A DNA stretch of 64,000 nucleotides from Cenococcum geophilum 1.58 (taxonomy: Eukaryota > Ascomycota > Dothideomycetes > Gloniales > Gloniaceae): assembly GCA_001692895.1 (NCBI GenBank), contig KV748205.1, positions 806,001 to 870,000 on the forward strand, read 5' to 3'. Shown in pieces: positions 1 to 10,955 of the stretch. A program made the translations under genes and the position numbers. Each line of letters starts with the position of its first letter. Within the stretch, counting starts at the first letter, position 1. The notes beneath the pieces were generated by a model that searched no databases, was not told where the DNA came from, and worked only from the letters and a program-made list of their open reading frames with translations.

Positions 1-180
1 CGCTGTATTCGACACCCTGCCGGACTCTTAGACCTTCAAGGTCGTATCTCGTAGAACTTTCGAATGGGAACTCTACGTGTGCTCTCGAGTTACTTATCTG
101 CCATTGGATAGTGCAATACAACTTCATTGTTGTGTTCTCATAGAACCTGCTTTGATGAAGCCGTCCGCTAGGTGCTGAAA
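1..180 (+). promoter_or_regulatory. Upstream region / 5' UTR of the F-box gene
   Basis: Sequence of ordinary composition before the first in-frame ATG at 181. I see no gene in it. A GTG at 172 is in frame with the coding region but is not expected to start translation in a fungus. Confidence 0.4.
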
Positions 181-1813
181 ATGACCTCCCTTCTCGATCT
201 CCCGGACGACATTTTCCTCGAAATCTTTTCATATTTTGCTTTCTCTAAACGCGATCTCATTCGTATTTCAACACTATCTCGCCGTCTCAGCATTCTTTCT
301 CGTGGTCAAATTTACCGGCATGTTCATCTGCTCGTTGTTCTCGTCCCCGCCACGCACCTTGAATGCGGAAGAAAACCTGGACGCGGGAATCCTCGAACCG
401 GAAATTCGGAGCCTGACCATCGATCATTCTCTCTCTTCTTCCGCAGCATCAGCAACAATCCTTCCCTAGCTCCCCTCGTGCGGAGCCTCCGCCTGGAATG
501 GAAGCCATACTCAGCAGGAGACGAGTCCACGTACGCCGTAATCAACGCGCTGCTCGCCCGCCTGTCGAACATCACCCGTCTCGAATTCACCGCCGACGAC
601 GACCGGGGAAACGGCTACGGCTCCTTCAATCCCACCTTCCTGGACGTCAACCCGATGCGCCGCCTCCGCACCATCGAGCTCGACGTCTTCTTCCTCTCCT
701 CCACGGCACTCGCCCAGCTAATGCTCGTGCCGACCGTCGAATCCATCACCGCAACCCGCTTCCGCGACGCCGCCAAACCAGTCCTGCAGCCCGGGTCCAT
801 GCTCGCCGACTTCACGGCCCTGCCCCTCGCCTTCCCGACCCGCCTGCGCCACCTGAACCTGGGCATCTTCCGCATCCCGCTCCCGGTCCTGCACAGCATC
901 CTCAAGCACGCCCCGCACCTGCGCCGCCTGGCCGCCACGCTGCCGGGCCGCGGCAACCCGACCGACGTGCGCGCTCCGCTCAACGCCCGCCGCCTGCGTC
1001 CCGCGGCCATCGTGCGCGCGCTCGACCCCGTGCGGCATGCGCTGCAGGAGCTTAGCCTCGTCAACGACCGCCACGAGTGGGCGGGGTCGGACGGCACGCG
1101 GGCTGATTTCAGCACGTTCAGGCAGCTGCGAAAGATGCGCGTCGCGCCGGGACTGTGGTTCTCGTGGGGCGCGTACGCGNAGGCCGTTAGCCACAAGGTG
1201 GACCAGGGGTTTTGCTGGTGCAAGGAGGTGCGGGAGGGCGTGTGGAAGATGCTGCCGCGGAGCTTGGAGGAGCTGGAGGTATGGGCTCCAATCTCTCTCC
1301 CTTGTCGTCTTTGTATCCCTTTTTCACGCATCCCCGTACCATTTTTGGCTATCCCCGTGTTATCTTTTCCCTTCGATATCTACATTTACTTTTTTTTTCC
1401 GGATCGTCAACCGGTGAATGTGCGAGTTACTGATATCCGCCCAGGTCTTCTTCCAATTCGACTCCGGCCTCTTCTGCGTCGGGCACTACTTCCTCGAAAT
1501 GTTCGAGGGGCTCCCCGCGCTGCCGCCGCCCGCCTACGCCTGGATCCAGGAACTCGCGACCCACAAGGCGGCGTGTTTCCCGAAGCTCCACACCGTCAGG
1601 CTCGTCGAGCAGCTGTCCACGGGCAACAGCTTCTCCGGCATTTCGTTCGAGGAGCTGAGCTGGACGCCCCCGCGCGAGCTGGTCGAGACGTTCAAGGCGG
1701 CTGATATAGAGCTGAAGATCACGTTGAGGAGCAATAATCGGAAAGAGGAGAAGCAGCTGCTTTCCTGCTGCGTGGTGGCGCATGCGTATGGGCGGAAGTG
1801 TTGTGGCGACTGA
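181..1813 (+). CDS. F-box domain protein with leucine-rich C-terminal part, one intron
   Basis: Two exons, 181-1278 and 1445-1813, encode 488 aa. The intron, 1279-1444, begins GTATGG, ends CCCAG and has an ACTGAT branch-like site close to its end; both exon ends are in phase 0. Residues 1-45 (SLLDLPDDIFLEIFSYF, then LSRRLSILSR) form an F-box, the segment that binds Skp1 in SCF ubiquitin ligases. After it come loosely leucine-rich segments such as LRHLNLGIFRIP and LEELEVW, a common substrate-binding layout, but I cannot name a substrate. The exons are GC-rich with mostly C/G-ending codons. One base is undetermined (n at 1180), the first base of codon 334; NAG could be Lys, Gln, Glu or a stop. 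The F-box call is good; the intron is inferred from splice signals and from the resumed open frame. Confidence 0.8.
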
Positions 1814-2185
1814 GAGAAGCGGATAGGGTTGGTATCTAATCGAGGATTTTGGAAGAGTATTCGGGACCCTTTTCTCGTAATTTCTGTACCTCTGCCTTCT
1901 CCGAGAAGGCTGGGACTACACTCCTGTATTTATTCTGTCGCCTGAACATACTTGTATTCTCATATTGTCTAAAGTTAATCATAAGGCAATAATGTAAATG
2001 ATCCCGATTTTTCATTTGGATTATCGTTCAAAATCTGGTGAGTTTTGTACATTGAAACCAACCTAGCTACATCTCAAATGAAATTTACGGAGAAAGACCG
2101 CTCAAAAGCACTACAAGAAACCATCTAAGTACGCCATGAACCATGCACCCGAGCCCGAAGCTTACCGATTGATTGAGAGAAAGAA
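1814..2185. other. Convergent 3' intergenic region
   Basis: Lies between the stop of the F-box gene (+) and the stop of the ZIP gene (-), so it should hold both 3' UTRs and polyadenylation signals. It is AT-rich (for example 1960-2040). I see no gene in it. Confidence 0.5.
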
Positions 2186-3684
2186 CTATGCCCATGCACC
2201 AACAAGAGCCATCAAAGCAGCACCGCCAGCAACGGCAGCACAGGCTTCAACCCGCCTCCTGCCTTTTAGCGTCTCATAGCTTTCATCGCTGAGAAAGTCC
2301 TCGGCCAGCAGTTCGACCAAGCCAGCAAAGAGGAGTAGCCCGCTGCTGATGGCGTTCATGACGCCGACAGTCAGTAAGCCTGTCTGAGAGGCTGGGTCAT
2401 AGAGATTGTGGATAAGAAGTCCAATGGCTTGGCCAACTGGAGTCGTGGTTCCATAAGCGAGTGCCATGAGCCACGGCTTGGGAGATTTTGGTGCGAATCG
2501 TAGGGTGGCAATCCGGGATCCCAGTGCAAGGCCTTCGAAAGTTTGATGGAAGCTGATGGCAACAAGAAGTACGATGAAGGACGTTCCAGTAGCTACACTC
2601 AGGGCCATACCGATGAACACGCTGTGGAAGAGAATTCCAGCTTCTAATAATAAACACTGCAGGAGCATTTTCTTTTGTTGCTGCGGCGTTAGCTCGCTAT
2701 CGTTTATTGGCCCTGAAGATTGGTTGTAGTGGCGATGATTCGGATGATGCTCACCCCTCCGTTTGGAGTTGCCATTGAGAAGTCTCGACTCATCTGCATG
2801 ATCCGTGGTATCCAATTCCTCAAGGTCAAGATCTGAATCTTCCTCCTCTGTTTCATTCTTATTTTCCGCGCGCGGCAGCGGAGAGTGTGAAGGAGAGGAG
2901 GGGGAGCGTCCTACAATTAAGTTTTCGGCTGACCCGGGAATGTCATTGAGCGTGATATCCGGAGGAATCTCGTTCATTCCAAGTCTGCCCTGCCTGAACC
3001 TTCCGAAACTGTTGCTCTTTTTATGGACCGGCCTCGTGTTATTATTCATCCTGGTGTGATGCGTATCGTCCGCAGGAAGTACATCATAATCGCTAGAATG
3101 AACGTGTCCAGCACCTCTTGAAGCAAAAAACATCTCTATTCCAACTACTACCAGCACAGCAATCATAGCGATGAGGCCTGGCATAGCCGTGTAGCCTTGG
3201 CTCCAGAAATACGGAAGACATGGGTCGGTCAAGGATTGAAAAGCTGTCGGAAGAAGGTGTACAAAGGCAGTTGCGATGAGCACGCCGGTCCCGAAATGGC
3301 GAGATAGGAAAAGGACATGATGGGGGACTGGGAGGCGTGGAAAGCGACGGGCAATGATGGGAGAGGAGCATGCTACAGCCTATTATTAACATAGGCTATA
3401 TAAAGCTCGGGTATACTGGACCCACCTAAGGTGCTAAGAAGAAGGATAATTATTAGAGCTGCGACATGGAGAGGGGTGTTGTAATATTCTTTGGCCCCTT
3501 TGCTGCCACAGGGAGGTGGGTCATCATTCGGCTGTCTTCGGTGGAGCTCAGCGCGAAGGAGGTGGGTCGGAATGTCAGACCATGACAGCCCTAAGGTCAA
3601 GAATGTCTCATTAATCTCCGTATACGATAATAGCGGTGTGGTGTTGATGTGCCGACTTGCCTTGAGCGGGAGGGAAGCCGTCAT
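2186..3684 (-). CDS. ZIP-family zinc/iron transporter
   Basis: Two exons on the minus strand, 3684-3426 and 3372-2186, encode 481 aa. The 53-bp intron (3425-3373) runs GTGGGT to GTAG and joins the frames exactly (phase 1). The product moves Zn2+ or a related divalent metal into the cytosol. Hydrophobic segments fit eight ZIP helices: one around residues 74-95, the conserved HFGTGVLIATAFVHLLPTAF helix, MPGLIAMIAVLVVVGIEMFFA, then a long hydrophilic loop with acidic runs and histidines (HHPNHRHYN), HSVFIGMALSVA, and FHQTFEGLALGSRIA with the metal-binding HQxxEG motif. The C-terminus is short and hydrophobic (LMALVGAWA), as is usual for fungal ZIPs. An out-of-frame ATG lies just 5' of the chosen start and could act as a short upstream ORF. 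It is transcribed divergently from the gene at 4626. Metal specificity cannot be read from the sequence. Confidence 0.88.
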
Positions 3685-4625
3685 AAGCCGGCATGTTCTA
3701 GGTGCTGGAAGAGCCCAGAGAGGGGTGTGGAGGCGCTCGGTGGAGGTGGAGACAAACTCATCCTCTCTGGTGACAGAGAGGGGGGGTTGGCGAGAGGGTG
3801 GTGAGTGGTGAGCGGTGAGTGGTGAGTGGTGAGTGTTGAGGTTTTAATGCTGTCTTGCTTGTCTTCTGTACAATACCTACTTTAACTTTCATTCGGTTAC
3901 GCGCAATACTGCTTGTGCCAAGGCTGCCAAGGCTGCCATTGCGGCGGTCTCGTCTACCGCACTCCCTCTACGGCAGGCCTTTTTTGTATATAGCGCCAAT
4001 CTAGTATAGGTGCTCTTTTCCTTGCGCTCAGCGAGCCATAGCCAATGCCGCCCCCCAGATTTTACAAGCGTCGTCGATTACGGTAATTGCAATAAGCACT
4101 TTCCGTGGCCGCCATCTCTCAGTCAGCGGGACTTTCGTAAGTATAAGAAGGTGCGTCTATCCCGTCTGCTACGCGATTCATGTTGCTTAATGGACGCCGT
4201 TCCGAGGCAAGCTAGCATTGGCTCCGGAAAGCGGATTGTTTCAATATATCTCCTGCAAAGATCTCTGCTCATCAACTGCCGTCCTCCCCTTCTCGCTGGA
4301 TTGCTGGCCGGTATTTGTGTTCCCAGGGACGAAACACAACCGCCGCAGCATCGGGGTCAGAGAGACAGATGCCCGGGCTGGGCTTTGCGCCTCACGCCCT
4401 AGCCGGAACAGGGCAAAGATAATAGTTTGCCCCTCCGACCGCCCAGCACTGACACAGCATCAACCAGCAAGACCAGCATAATGTTATCGGAGGAGTATCA
4501 AATAGGAAATCCTGGGCTACATTTCTTCAGGAAATCCATCTTGCATTTACCCTTTCCGAAAAACCTCACCCAGATACTTCGTGCGCTGAACGGCAGCCCG
4601 AGGGCCGCCGGTCCTGGGAACGAGA
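3685..4625. promoter_or_regulatory. Divergent promoter region between the ZIP and regulator-like genes
   Basis: A 941-bp gap between the two divergent start codons. It holds a heptamer minisatellite (3801-3835), a C/T-rich stretch and several short open frames with no recognisable product. It must carry both 5' UTRs and core promoters. I could not assign a zinc-responsive or other specific site. Confidence 0.5.
3801..3835. repeat. 7-bp minisatellite, five units of GTGAGTG
   Basis: Five tandem heptamers, GTGAGTG with one GTGAGCG variant, in the divergent promoter about 120 bp upstream of the ZIP start. Each unit contains GTGAG, a donor-like pentamer, which could mislead gene predictors. Confidence 0.85.
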
Positions 4626-7009
4626 ATGGAGCCCCAGAGTCAGGGTGATACTGCAGCGCCGGGGAAGCAGAAGGCCAGACAGCAGCAGGCCCATGTTCAG
4701 CAGGACTTTCTCTTTATCGATTCTTCGAAGCCTGCGCAGACTTCGCGCCAAGGTCGTCGAACGGCTCGATCGTTTGTTATGCAGAGAGCCAGAAGGGAGA
4801 GGCCATGGTCGACAAGTAAACACGCCGGCAAACAAGCTCCTTTCAGGAGGAGTCCTGATTCTGCGAGTGTGGGCACACCTGACGCATATCACACGCCCTT
4901 CACACAGCCGACGACGCCCACAACGCCCGGGGACGTTCCGCTCGCTGGAAATGTCGACCTTGCGCGCGTTGCAGACAACAACAGCTTCTTCCTGGCTAAG
5001 CCGATACTATGTAGAGAGTGCCACATTTTAGCTTGCCAGCCCGGCCAGCCCCTGTGCGCGCGCTGCCTTTCGCTTCCTCCATCCCACGCGTCATCGCTGC
5101 CGCCAGACAGTCTTGCCGTTGCGGAGGGCGCCATGGATCCGTTTGGGAGCTTCCCTATCGAGGTTGATTCGAGAGTCTCTGAGCTTTTAAATCACTGTGA
5201 GTCTGCCCCCTCGTGTCCACTTCCCTCTTTCTTTCCGCTTCCGCTTCCGCCCCTGCCCCTCCCCCCACTGCCGAGAAGTTGCCCGAGCCAAGCACTCCAA
5301 GCCGCCCTGCTTCGGGAGTCAAGATCTGCAAAAACGCGAAGCCTCTCATGTAGCCTCGTCGTTGGAAGACTGACTGACGAACCATCCCATGAAGCCCTCA
5401 TGGTGGCGTCAGCGGCGAAGCGGCTGGCTTTCATAGTTTCAGCTCGTCAACATGCTTTTGTGTCTCCAAGGGCAACTTTAGACGTTTTGGTGGGCACTAA
5501 CAGCGAGCCACAGTTCTCTCCGTCATGTCTCCTGGGACGATAGCAGTGGACATTCGTCACAAGTCGAATTTGATAAGGACGGATTGGTTTGGCACAGCCT
5601 TGAACAGTCGTGCCTTTATGCACAGTTTATTATGCGCTGCAGCCCTCCATCTGTATATTGTAGGCAAAGGTTCTTACTTCAGCATTGTATACCACAAGGC
5701 ACAAGCTGTGACCGCGATAAATGCCGCGCTTTCAGACCCAGAGTTGGGCATTTCGGATGCAAACATAGGAGCAGTGTTCAATCTCTTGAGCGTCGAGGAA
5801 AGCCTCCTTCTACCCATTTTCCAAGAACAATTAGGGGAGGATGGGGAGGAGGAACCCAACCAACGTATGATCCATCTTAATGGCCTGAAGCGAATGGTTG
5901 AATTGCGGGGTGGTCTAGGAGCAATCAAATCAAACCGTTGTCTCCAGGCTTTTATTCTTTGGTGTGTAGATGAACCCGATCACTGCCCTGCCCAAAATGG
6001 TTGGCATCGCTGACTGAGCATATAGGCACAGCACGGCGCATGCCATCGCTTCTTTCGACCCCCCATATCTCTCCCCCTTGGGCTTGTCTACCAAGAAGCG
6101 CGAATCTATATATCCGCCTGGATACCGGCCGGTCGTTTCTGAAAACTTCATTGATCTCTGTCGCTCCGCCAGCATCAGCGAGTCTTTGATCGAGATTATC
6201 CAAGACCTGCTCACCTATACCTTTGACCTGAATGCTTGGTTCAGCACCGAAGGCTCTCCGCTTGACCCGCTCGACATCCAGAACCATGCCAGCATATTAG
6301 AGAGCTTGTTTCTGCAATGGCTGCGTGGCGACGATGCCCCCCAAATAATCCACACCGCTGTCGAAGAGTCTCTCTGCATCGCCCTTCTCGTCTTTGTGTT
6401 TCGCGCGGCCGAGTCAATTGGTGGCTGGGAAGAGCAGACCTACCTTCACTACACAGCGACCAAACGCTTACAAGAGGCTCTCAATGCAACCAGCCGGCGG
6501 GACTGGACTTCGTGTCCTGACCTTCTGCTCTGGATCCTAGCTGCTGGCGCCGTCTCTGCGCAAGGATCCACTGAATGCGCATGGCTTGAATTCCAACTCT
6601 CAGCAGCCTGCGCCGAGTTCGGTATCGAGTCCCTTGACAGCCTCATCGAACACCTACACCAGTGCGTCTGGGTCAACTACAAGCTCGACATGGCAGCCGA
6701 ACGATTGTGGGACCAAATATCCCATCTCAGGTTAGAGGAATCAGAATACCTCCCCATCATCGCAAATACTCATACGTAACTGTTACAACAATTAGGCTCG
6801 AGCCGTCAATAATCGCACCGTACGCTTCCGGACCATTACAATTTCAGGTCTCTGAGCGTGACTATCGGGATTGGCAAACGAAGCGGTGGTTTAACACCGA
6901 AGAGGGATTCGTCGTCCCTAAATCGCCTTACCTCTCAAACGGAGCTCCTATATGGGTTGATGATGGCTTGTACGATGCCGGTTTATTCTATGTCCGTGTC
7001 ACGCTCTAA
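4626..7009 (+). CDS. Putative transcriptional regulator with fungal-specific C-terminal domain
   Basis: Preferred exons are 4626-5196, 5514-5961, 6026-6730 and 6796-7009 (645 aa). Intron 1 (317 bp) has GTGAGT, CACTAAC and CACAG; intron 2 (64 bp) has GTGTGT, GCTGACTG and ATATAG; intron 3 (65 bp) runs GTTAGA to TTAG. All keep phase. The N-terminus has the motif set FLFIDSSKP, RTARSFVMQRARRERPWSTSKHA, which I know from a fungal family whose C-terminal half is the fungal transcription-factor domain of the DUF3468 type. There is no classic Zn2Cys6 cluster; instead residues 129-147 have CxxC, a further Cys and a second CxxC, which might bind zinc. The middle (DPFGSFPIEVDSRVSELLNH, then HLNGLKRMVELRGGL) is typical of the domain. 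If intron 3 is not spliced the protein ends at 6779 (590 aa). The 71-residue last exon is open and codon-like, but I do not recognise it. No target genes are evident. Confidence 0.75.
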
Positions 7010-7806
7010 CCCAACTCTGAATCATCAAGAACTGTCCCTCCGTCCCCACGCAGTCGCAGCAGCTACAGCCTGATAAGCTGAGTTATAACGAGACGAACGG
7101 AGGTGCTGACGTCCACCACTCAGGTCATTTGCCACGACAAGCCGACACACACTCTAAACATGGCTTCTAAATAGGAGGTCGCGTTGGTATACTACGACAT
7201 TAGTTCCACCCAGCCAAAACAGTTTAGGCCTGTGCCCGGTCCGGTCAATACCTGTGGATAGAGCACTGGGATTATGGAGCTCGGGGAACTTCGACCTTCC
7301 CTCACGGGCGCCTATTGAGCAAGTATTCTCACCTGGATGTAAAATCATCGCTGATCAGCAAGTATTTTATTCCGCGAAATACTCTCACCATCACGTTGGA
7401 GCACGACTCCCATATTCTGACACTTGTTATTCTCAATGCATCCTACGCCGTCTTTAGCAATTTGCAGTATTCAAAGGCATCCTGGCTCAGCACCCCTCCG
7501 ATGCCTGCCCTAGTGAGTCTGCCATCGGCACCTACTTTGGCGTTTGGAAAGAATAACTCCTGGTTACAAAATACTTTTACAAGGCCAATAGGCTTGTCTT
7601 GCCTTACACATTCCATCTTGAAAAGCGTCCTAGCACGACTGCTCTTCCCATACGTATTAGTGAAGGAAGTGAATCAAATCAAATCATATTCGATCAGCGC
7701 TTAGATTCTGTTATAAAAATTATTAACTAAGGCTTTCGAACGGTACATCAGTGTTACCAATCTAGCAATGTCGCCAGTCTATCCTAATGACTTAGCAGGA
7801 CGACCC
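7010..7806. other. Convergent intergenic region
   Basis: Lies between the stops of the regulator-like gene (+) and the ChaC gene (-). Composition is ordinary and becomes AT-rich toward 7700. One 129-codon open frame here (7315-7704) lacks an ATG start, family features and splice context, so I treat it as chance. Probably 3' UTRs. Confidence 0.45.
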
Positions 7807-8964
7807 TTACTTCTCCACCTCTTCTTGTTCCTCTGTACTGCCGACTTTATGCAAGCCCGATTCAACTTCTAGCTGCCCGAGCACCTCACTCCTGCTTGGA
7901 CCCTTAGATTCGGAAACCTCTAGCTTCCGACATCGAGATGCCAAATCACTAATATGCCTATCTTCACTCTCGGCACTCAAATCTAATAGCGCCGTCTCCA
8001 GCATATACAAATATTCCTTGTTCTCCCCACTAGGGCCCCTACTCTTCAGGATATGTGCTGCTAATTCCTGCGGATCTTGCGGGCCAAGAAACTGTGGATT
8101 GGAGGGCAGCCCAATGTACACGAGGCACTTGATTGGTTCAGGATGGGACTTCGTGGCATTTGGTTGGTTCGAGGCAGGATGGAAGGGTGTGTATTGGATA
8201 CTGTATCCATTTATCTCGCGGATATCGAGATAGGCTCGGACTTCAGGCACTTTCGGAGCGGGAATATGGTACGCGGCACCCCAAACCTTTTCAGTGGGGA
8301 GGGAGTCGTGCTAGAGCTTCTCAGCTTGGAGGGTAGTGGGATTGGGATCGGGGAGAAAGACGGTCGAAGAAGAGGAAGGATGAGGAGAGGGGTGAAAAAG
8401 AGAGAACCAACATGATCGACCAAAGTCTCCCAATGCGCCCTATCAATCAGAGTGACTACCCGCCCAGGGGCCTCGGGGGTGCCGCGATGGTCTTCGCTGT
8501 TCGGGTCTTAGACATGCTTTTTCACTCTTGGAATGAAAAAGGATATAGATAGCGTATTTACTATCCAATCCTAGCTGTAAATTCCAGCGCAACGTCGGGG
8601 TCGAAACTCACCTCGCCTGTACCACACTGCTTAGTTTTCCGTGCGCGATTCAAAACCAGCCTGCTGTCCCGCACGTACCTGCCAGAACCGCCGCACATAA
8701 CCCTCGATGTAGCCGGGAACACGCTGGTCTTCCAACAATCACGCCCCATCAGCTCAGCCGCGCGCAAAACATCCACCGGGACAAAGGCAGGTAGAGAAAA
8801 TGCGGAGAATGGCGGGGCAGGCTTCTAGTTACCGTAGTGGGGCGGAGGTTTCCATATTAAACTCCTGCGCACGCGGTTAACAGCAGTTTGGCGATCGATG
8901 CTGGCGCTGTTACTCACCCGTAGCCGAAAAGCCAGAAATCGCCGTTGTCGCCAAAGTCGGGCAT
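7807..8964 (-). CDS. ChaC-type glutathione-specific gamma-glutamylcyclotransferase, six exons
   Basis: Minus-strand exons 8964-8918, 8864-8833, 8728-8679, 8616-8612 (5 nt), 8496-8412 and 8310-7807 encode 240 aa. The family cleaves glutathione to 5-oxoproline and Cys-Gly in the cytosol. The start MPDFGDNGDFWLFGYGSLIW gives the substrate-binding GYGSLIW loop at residues 14-20. It is followed by PPPHYDQRVPGYIEGYVRRF, WQASEDHRGTPEAPGRVVTL, VWGAAYHIP and YLDIREINGYSIQYTPF, with Glu105 in the position of the family's catalytic glutamate. The C-terminal 60 residues are acidic and variable. Introns of 53, 104, 62, 115 and 101 bp are all GT-AG and phase-consistent. The tiny fourth exon is required to reach the family sequence QASEDHRG. 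COQ6 lies upstream on the same strand. The family call is very secure. Confidence 0.9.
8612..8616 (-). other. 5-nt microexon (GCGAG) of the ChaC gene
   Basis: Flanked on the minus strand by a TACAG acceptor and a perfect GTGAGT donor. Without it, exon 3 (ending in ...WQ, phase 0) cannot be joined in frame to the exon at 8496, which starts one base before a GAA codon. With it, the junction reads QASEDHRG, as in fungal homologues. Confidence 0.8.
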
Positions 8965-9298
8965 AGCTGCGCGGTCGTGCTGTCGCTGTCAAACATGTTG
9001 TGTCGTTGGGCGTGGAAGTACTTTCCAACGTCGGTGCTTCCGATGTCGCAAGTTGCGGCGGCATTGAGGTCATTTGCATTAGAGCCCTTCTGCACCCCCA
9101 GCGAGGTTTGGCGCTGGTAGAAGCTGCTTAAAGGAATGCCATCCTGGGCTAACATCTCGGGAATATGGCGGAATACTCGGGAATCTGACTTGATAAATGC
9201 CCGAGGTTTTCAGCAGAAAAAATAGTGTTCAGGTTATCGGAGGGTTATATACGAGGATTTGGTTTCTATATATTCGCTTCGGTGATGGATTTGGACCC
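8965..9298 (-). promoter_or_regulatory. ChaC promoter / COQ6 3' UTR
   Basis: A 334-bp gap between two genes on the same strand. It should contain the COQ6 terminator and the ChaC promoter and 5' UTR. I recognise no specific site in it. Confidence 0.5.
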
Positions 9299-10955
9299 TC
9301 ATCCAGTACCCGCTGCTCTCCGCATTAAAAACCCCTTGAGCGGGCCCATCATATCTACTGCTTTTAGACCTAAGCTTCGTAACGGCACAATTGGCCCTGA
9401 TTCAACGCTGTATAACCGATGTAGCTTGTCGCATACTCCTAACAGAGCGTTGTTCTCTGCATATCTCTCACTATTGTATGATTCGAGAGAGAGTTGAGCT
9501 CCAATGTCTTGCCCATGTAAGACTGCCGACTCGATTGTTCGGACAAGAGACGCGGCATCAGCCTGGCCTTGGTTCAAACCTTGACCGGCTAAGGGGTGGA
9601 TCGTGTGGGCTGCGTCGCTGCAGTTGAGGAACAGAGTTAGAAACTTGGATCAGACAAGAGGTAGATGGTAGCACTTACCCGACTAATGCGACTCGCTCCC
9701 CAGTATACGTATCCGCATGCCTCATCTTGAGCGGGAAACTGGCTACACTGCCCTCTTGCACGCCCACGACTTTCATTGGTACACTCCGCCTGTTAACAGG
9801 TGTATGCTCCTCTCGCCATGCAACCTCCTTTTGATGCCCTTCGGGTAACGTATGCAAGAACTCCAGGTCTACCGTGGAAAGCCTAAATGCCGCGTTCACC
9901 ATTGCAACAAAATCTTCTGAAGACAGCGACTTCAACCTTAATGCTCGCTCCGGGACTGTTGACCATACAAGCGATGCCATGTTTCCGGGCAAAGGCAACA
10001 TGGCTACAGGCCCAGTAGGTAGGAAGCGCTGGTATGCGATCTTGTGCCCATCTCCACCCCAGCCAGGCCCCTCGAGCCGCAATGTCGCAACCACGCCATG
10101 CCGATTGTAGTCAAATCCACGACTTGGAATACCTGCAAATACCCTCACTGGGCTGTTCGCTCCATCCGCCCCAACAAGTAATCGTGCCGCTAGAGTCTTC
10201 CCGTTGCTCAATGTAAGTATGGGCCAGGAGCTCAGATCAAGGCCCTCGGTTTCCCGTCCTAACTCAATGGATTCGACACGGGTAGGAGAGAATGTAGTAA
10301 CTCCTCCAAGGACGGATAGACGAGATAATAGTGTAGTTGTAATATTTAAGTTCTCGATCATGTAGGCTATGGTGCTAGGTTGGGAGAGTTGGCGGGGCGC
10401 AAAGGGGTTTGTGGCCGAGGCCCAGTCGAAGGAGATGCGGGAGTCGCTGACACCGTCCCACACCTGCATCTCCTGGTAGGGTTGGACGCGGGCACTGTCA
10501 ACATTGGGCCAAGCGCCAATTTCTGCGGCAGTCGAACTGAATCAGCATTTATGTGACCCTGCTAGATGTACAGAGCTGGTCATACCTTGTAGGTTCTTGA
10601 CGGATGCCGGGGTTAGGGAGCTGCAGCGGTTGGAGAATGCATCCAATGTGGTATTACGTTGTCTGTTCTTCTGAAGATCCTGGCTTTCAACCAGGGCAAT
10701 CTTGAGATTCGATGTTGCCTTCGAGGCGCCTTGAAGAAGTCAGCCCGCTTCCTGTGAGCTATGGATGGTTCGAAGCCGGCTCATACGTAGTCCAGTAAGC
10801 AGGCTTAGCCCCGCTGGTCCTCCACCTACGCATACTACATCATATATTTCTGGTGTTGAAGTCGAAGCGCAGCGTTGGTGAGCGTAGAGTTGTGTTCGGA
10901 CAGTGAAAGTGAGAGAGAGAGCCCCATGCACCCGCAGAGGCAATCGGGGCGGCAT
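9299..10955 (-). CDS. COQ6: Ubiquinone biosynthesis monooxygenase COQ6
   Basis: Four minus-strand exons, 10955-10787, 10729-10586, 10522-9679 and 9617-9299, encode 491 aa, the usual COQ6 length. Introns of 57, 63 and 61 bp are GT-AG and all junctions keep frame. COQ6 is the flavin-dependent hydroxylase acting at C5 of the ubiquinone ring precursor, in the mitochondrial CoQ complex on the matrix side of the inner membrane. Residues 1-35 are Arg/Ser/Thr-rich with almost no acidic residues, as in a mitochondrial presequence. Then come the dinucleotide fold YDVVCVGGGPAGLSLLTGL (GGGPAG at 44-49), the family segments IGAWPN and QVWDGVSD, the VGADGANSPVR motif near 221, YQRFLPTGPVAMLPLP, and the second FAD motif ALVGDAAHTIHPLAGQGLNQ around 386. 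The in-frame GTG just 5' of the ATG is not needed. Ferredoxin/ferredoxin reductase are the known partners; they are not encoded here. Confidence 0.93.

Noticed and set aside
498-1331. Long overlapping open frames in other frames and on the minus strand of the F-box gene (for example 615-1331 minus)
   Set aside because: GC-rich third positions open shadow frames; they are Arg/Pro-rich and match no family.
3801-3835. CRISPR-like repeat
   Set aside because: Head-to-tail heptamers without spacers, in a fungal genome.
7315-7704. 129-codon open frame
   Set aside because: No ATG start, no recognisable features; it lies in a convergent 3' region.
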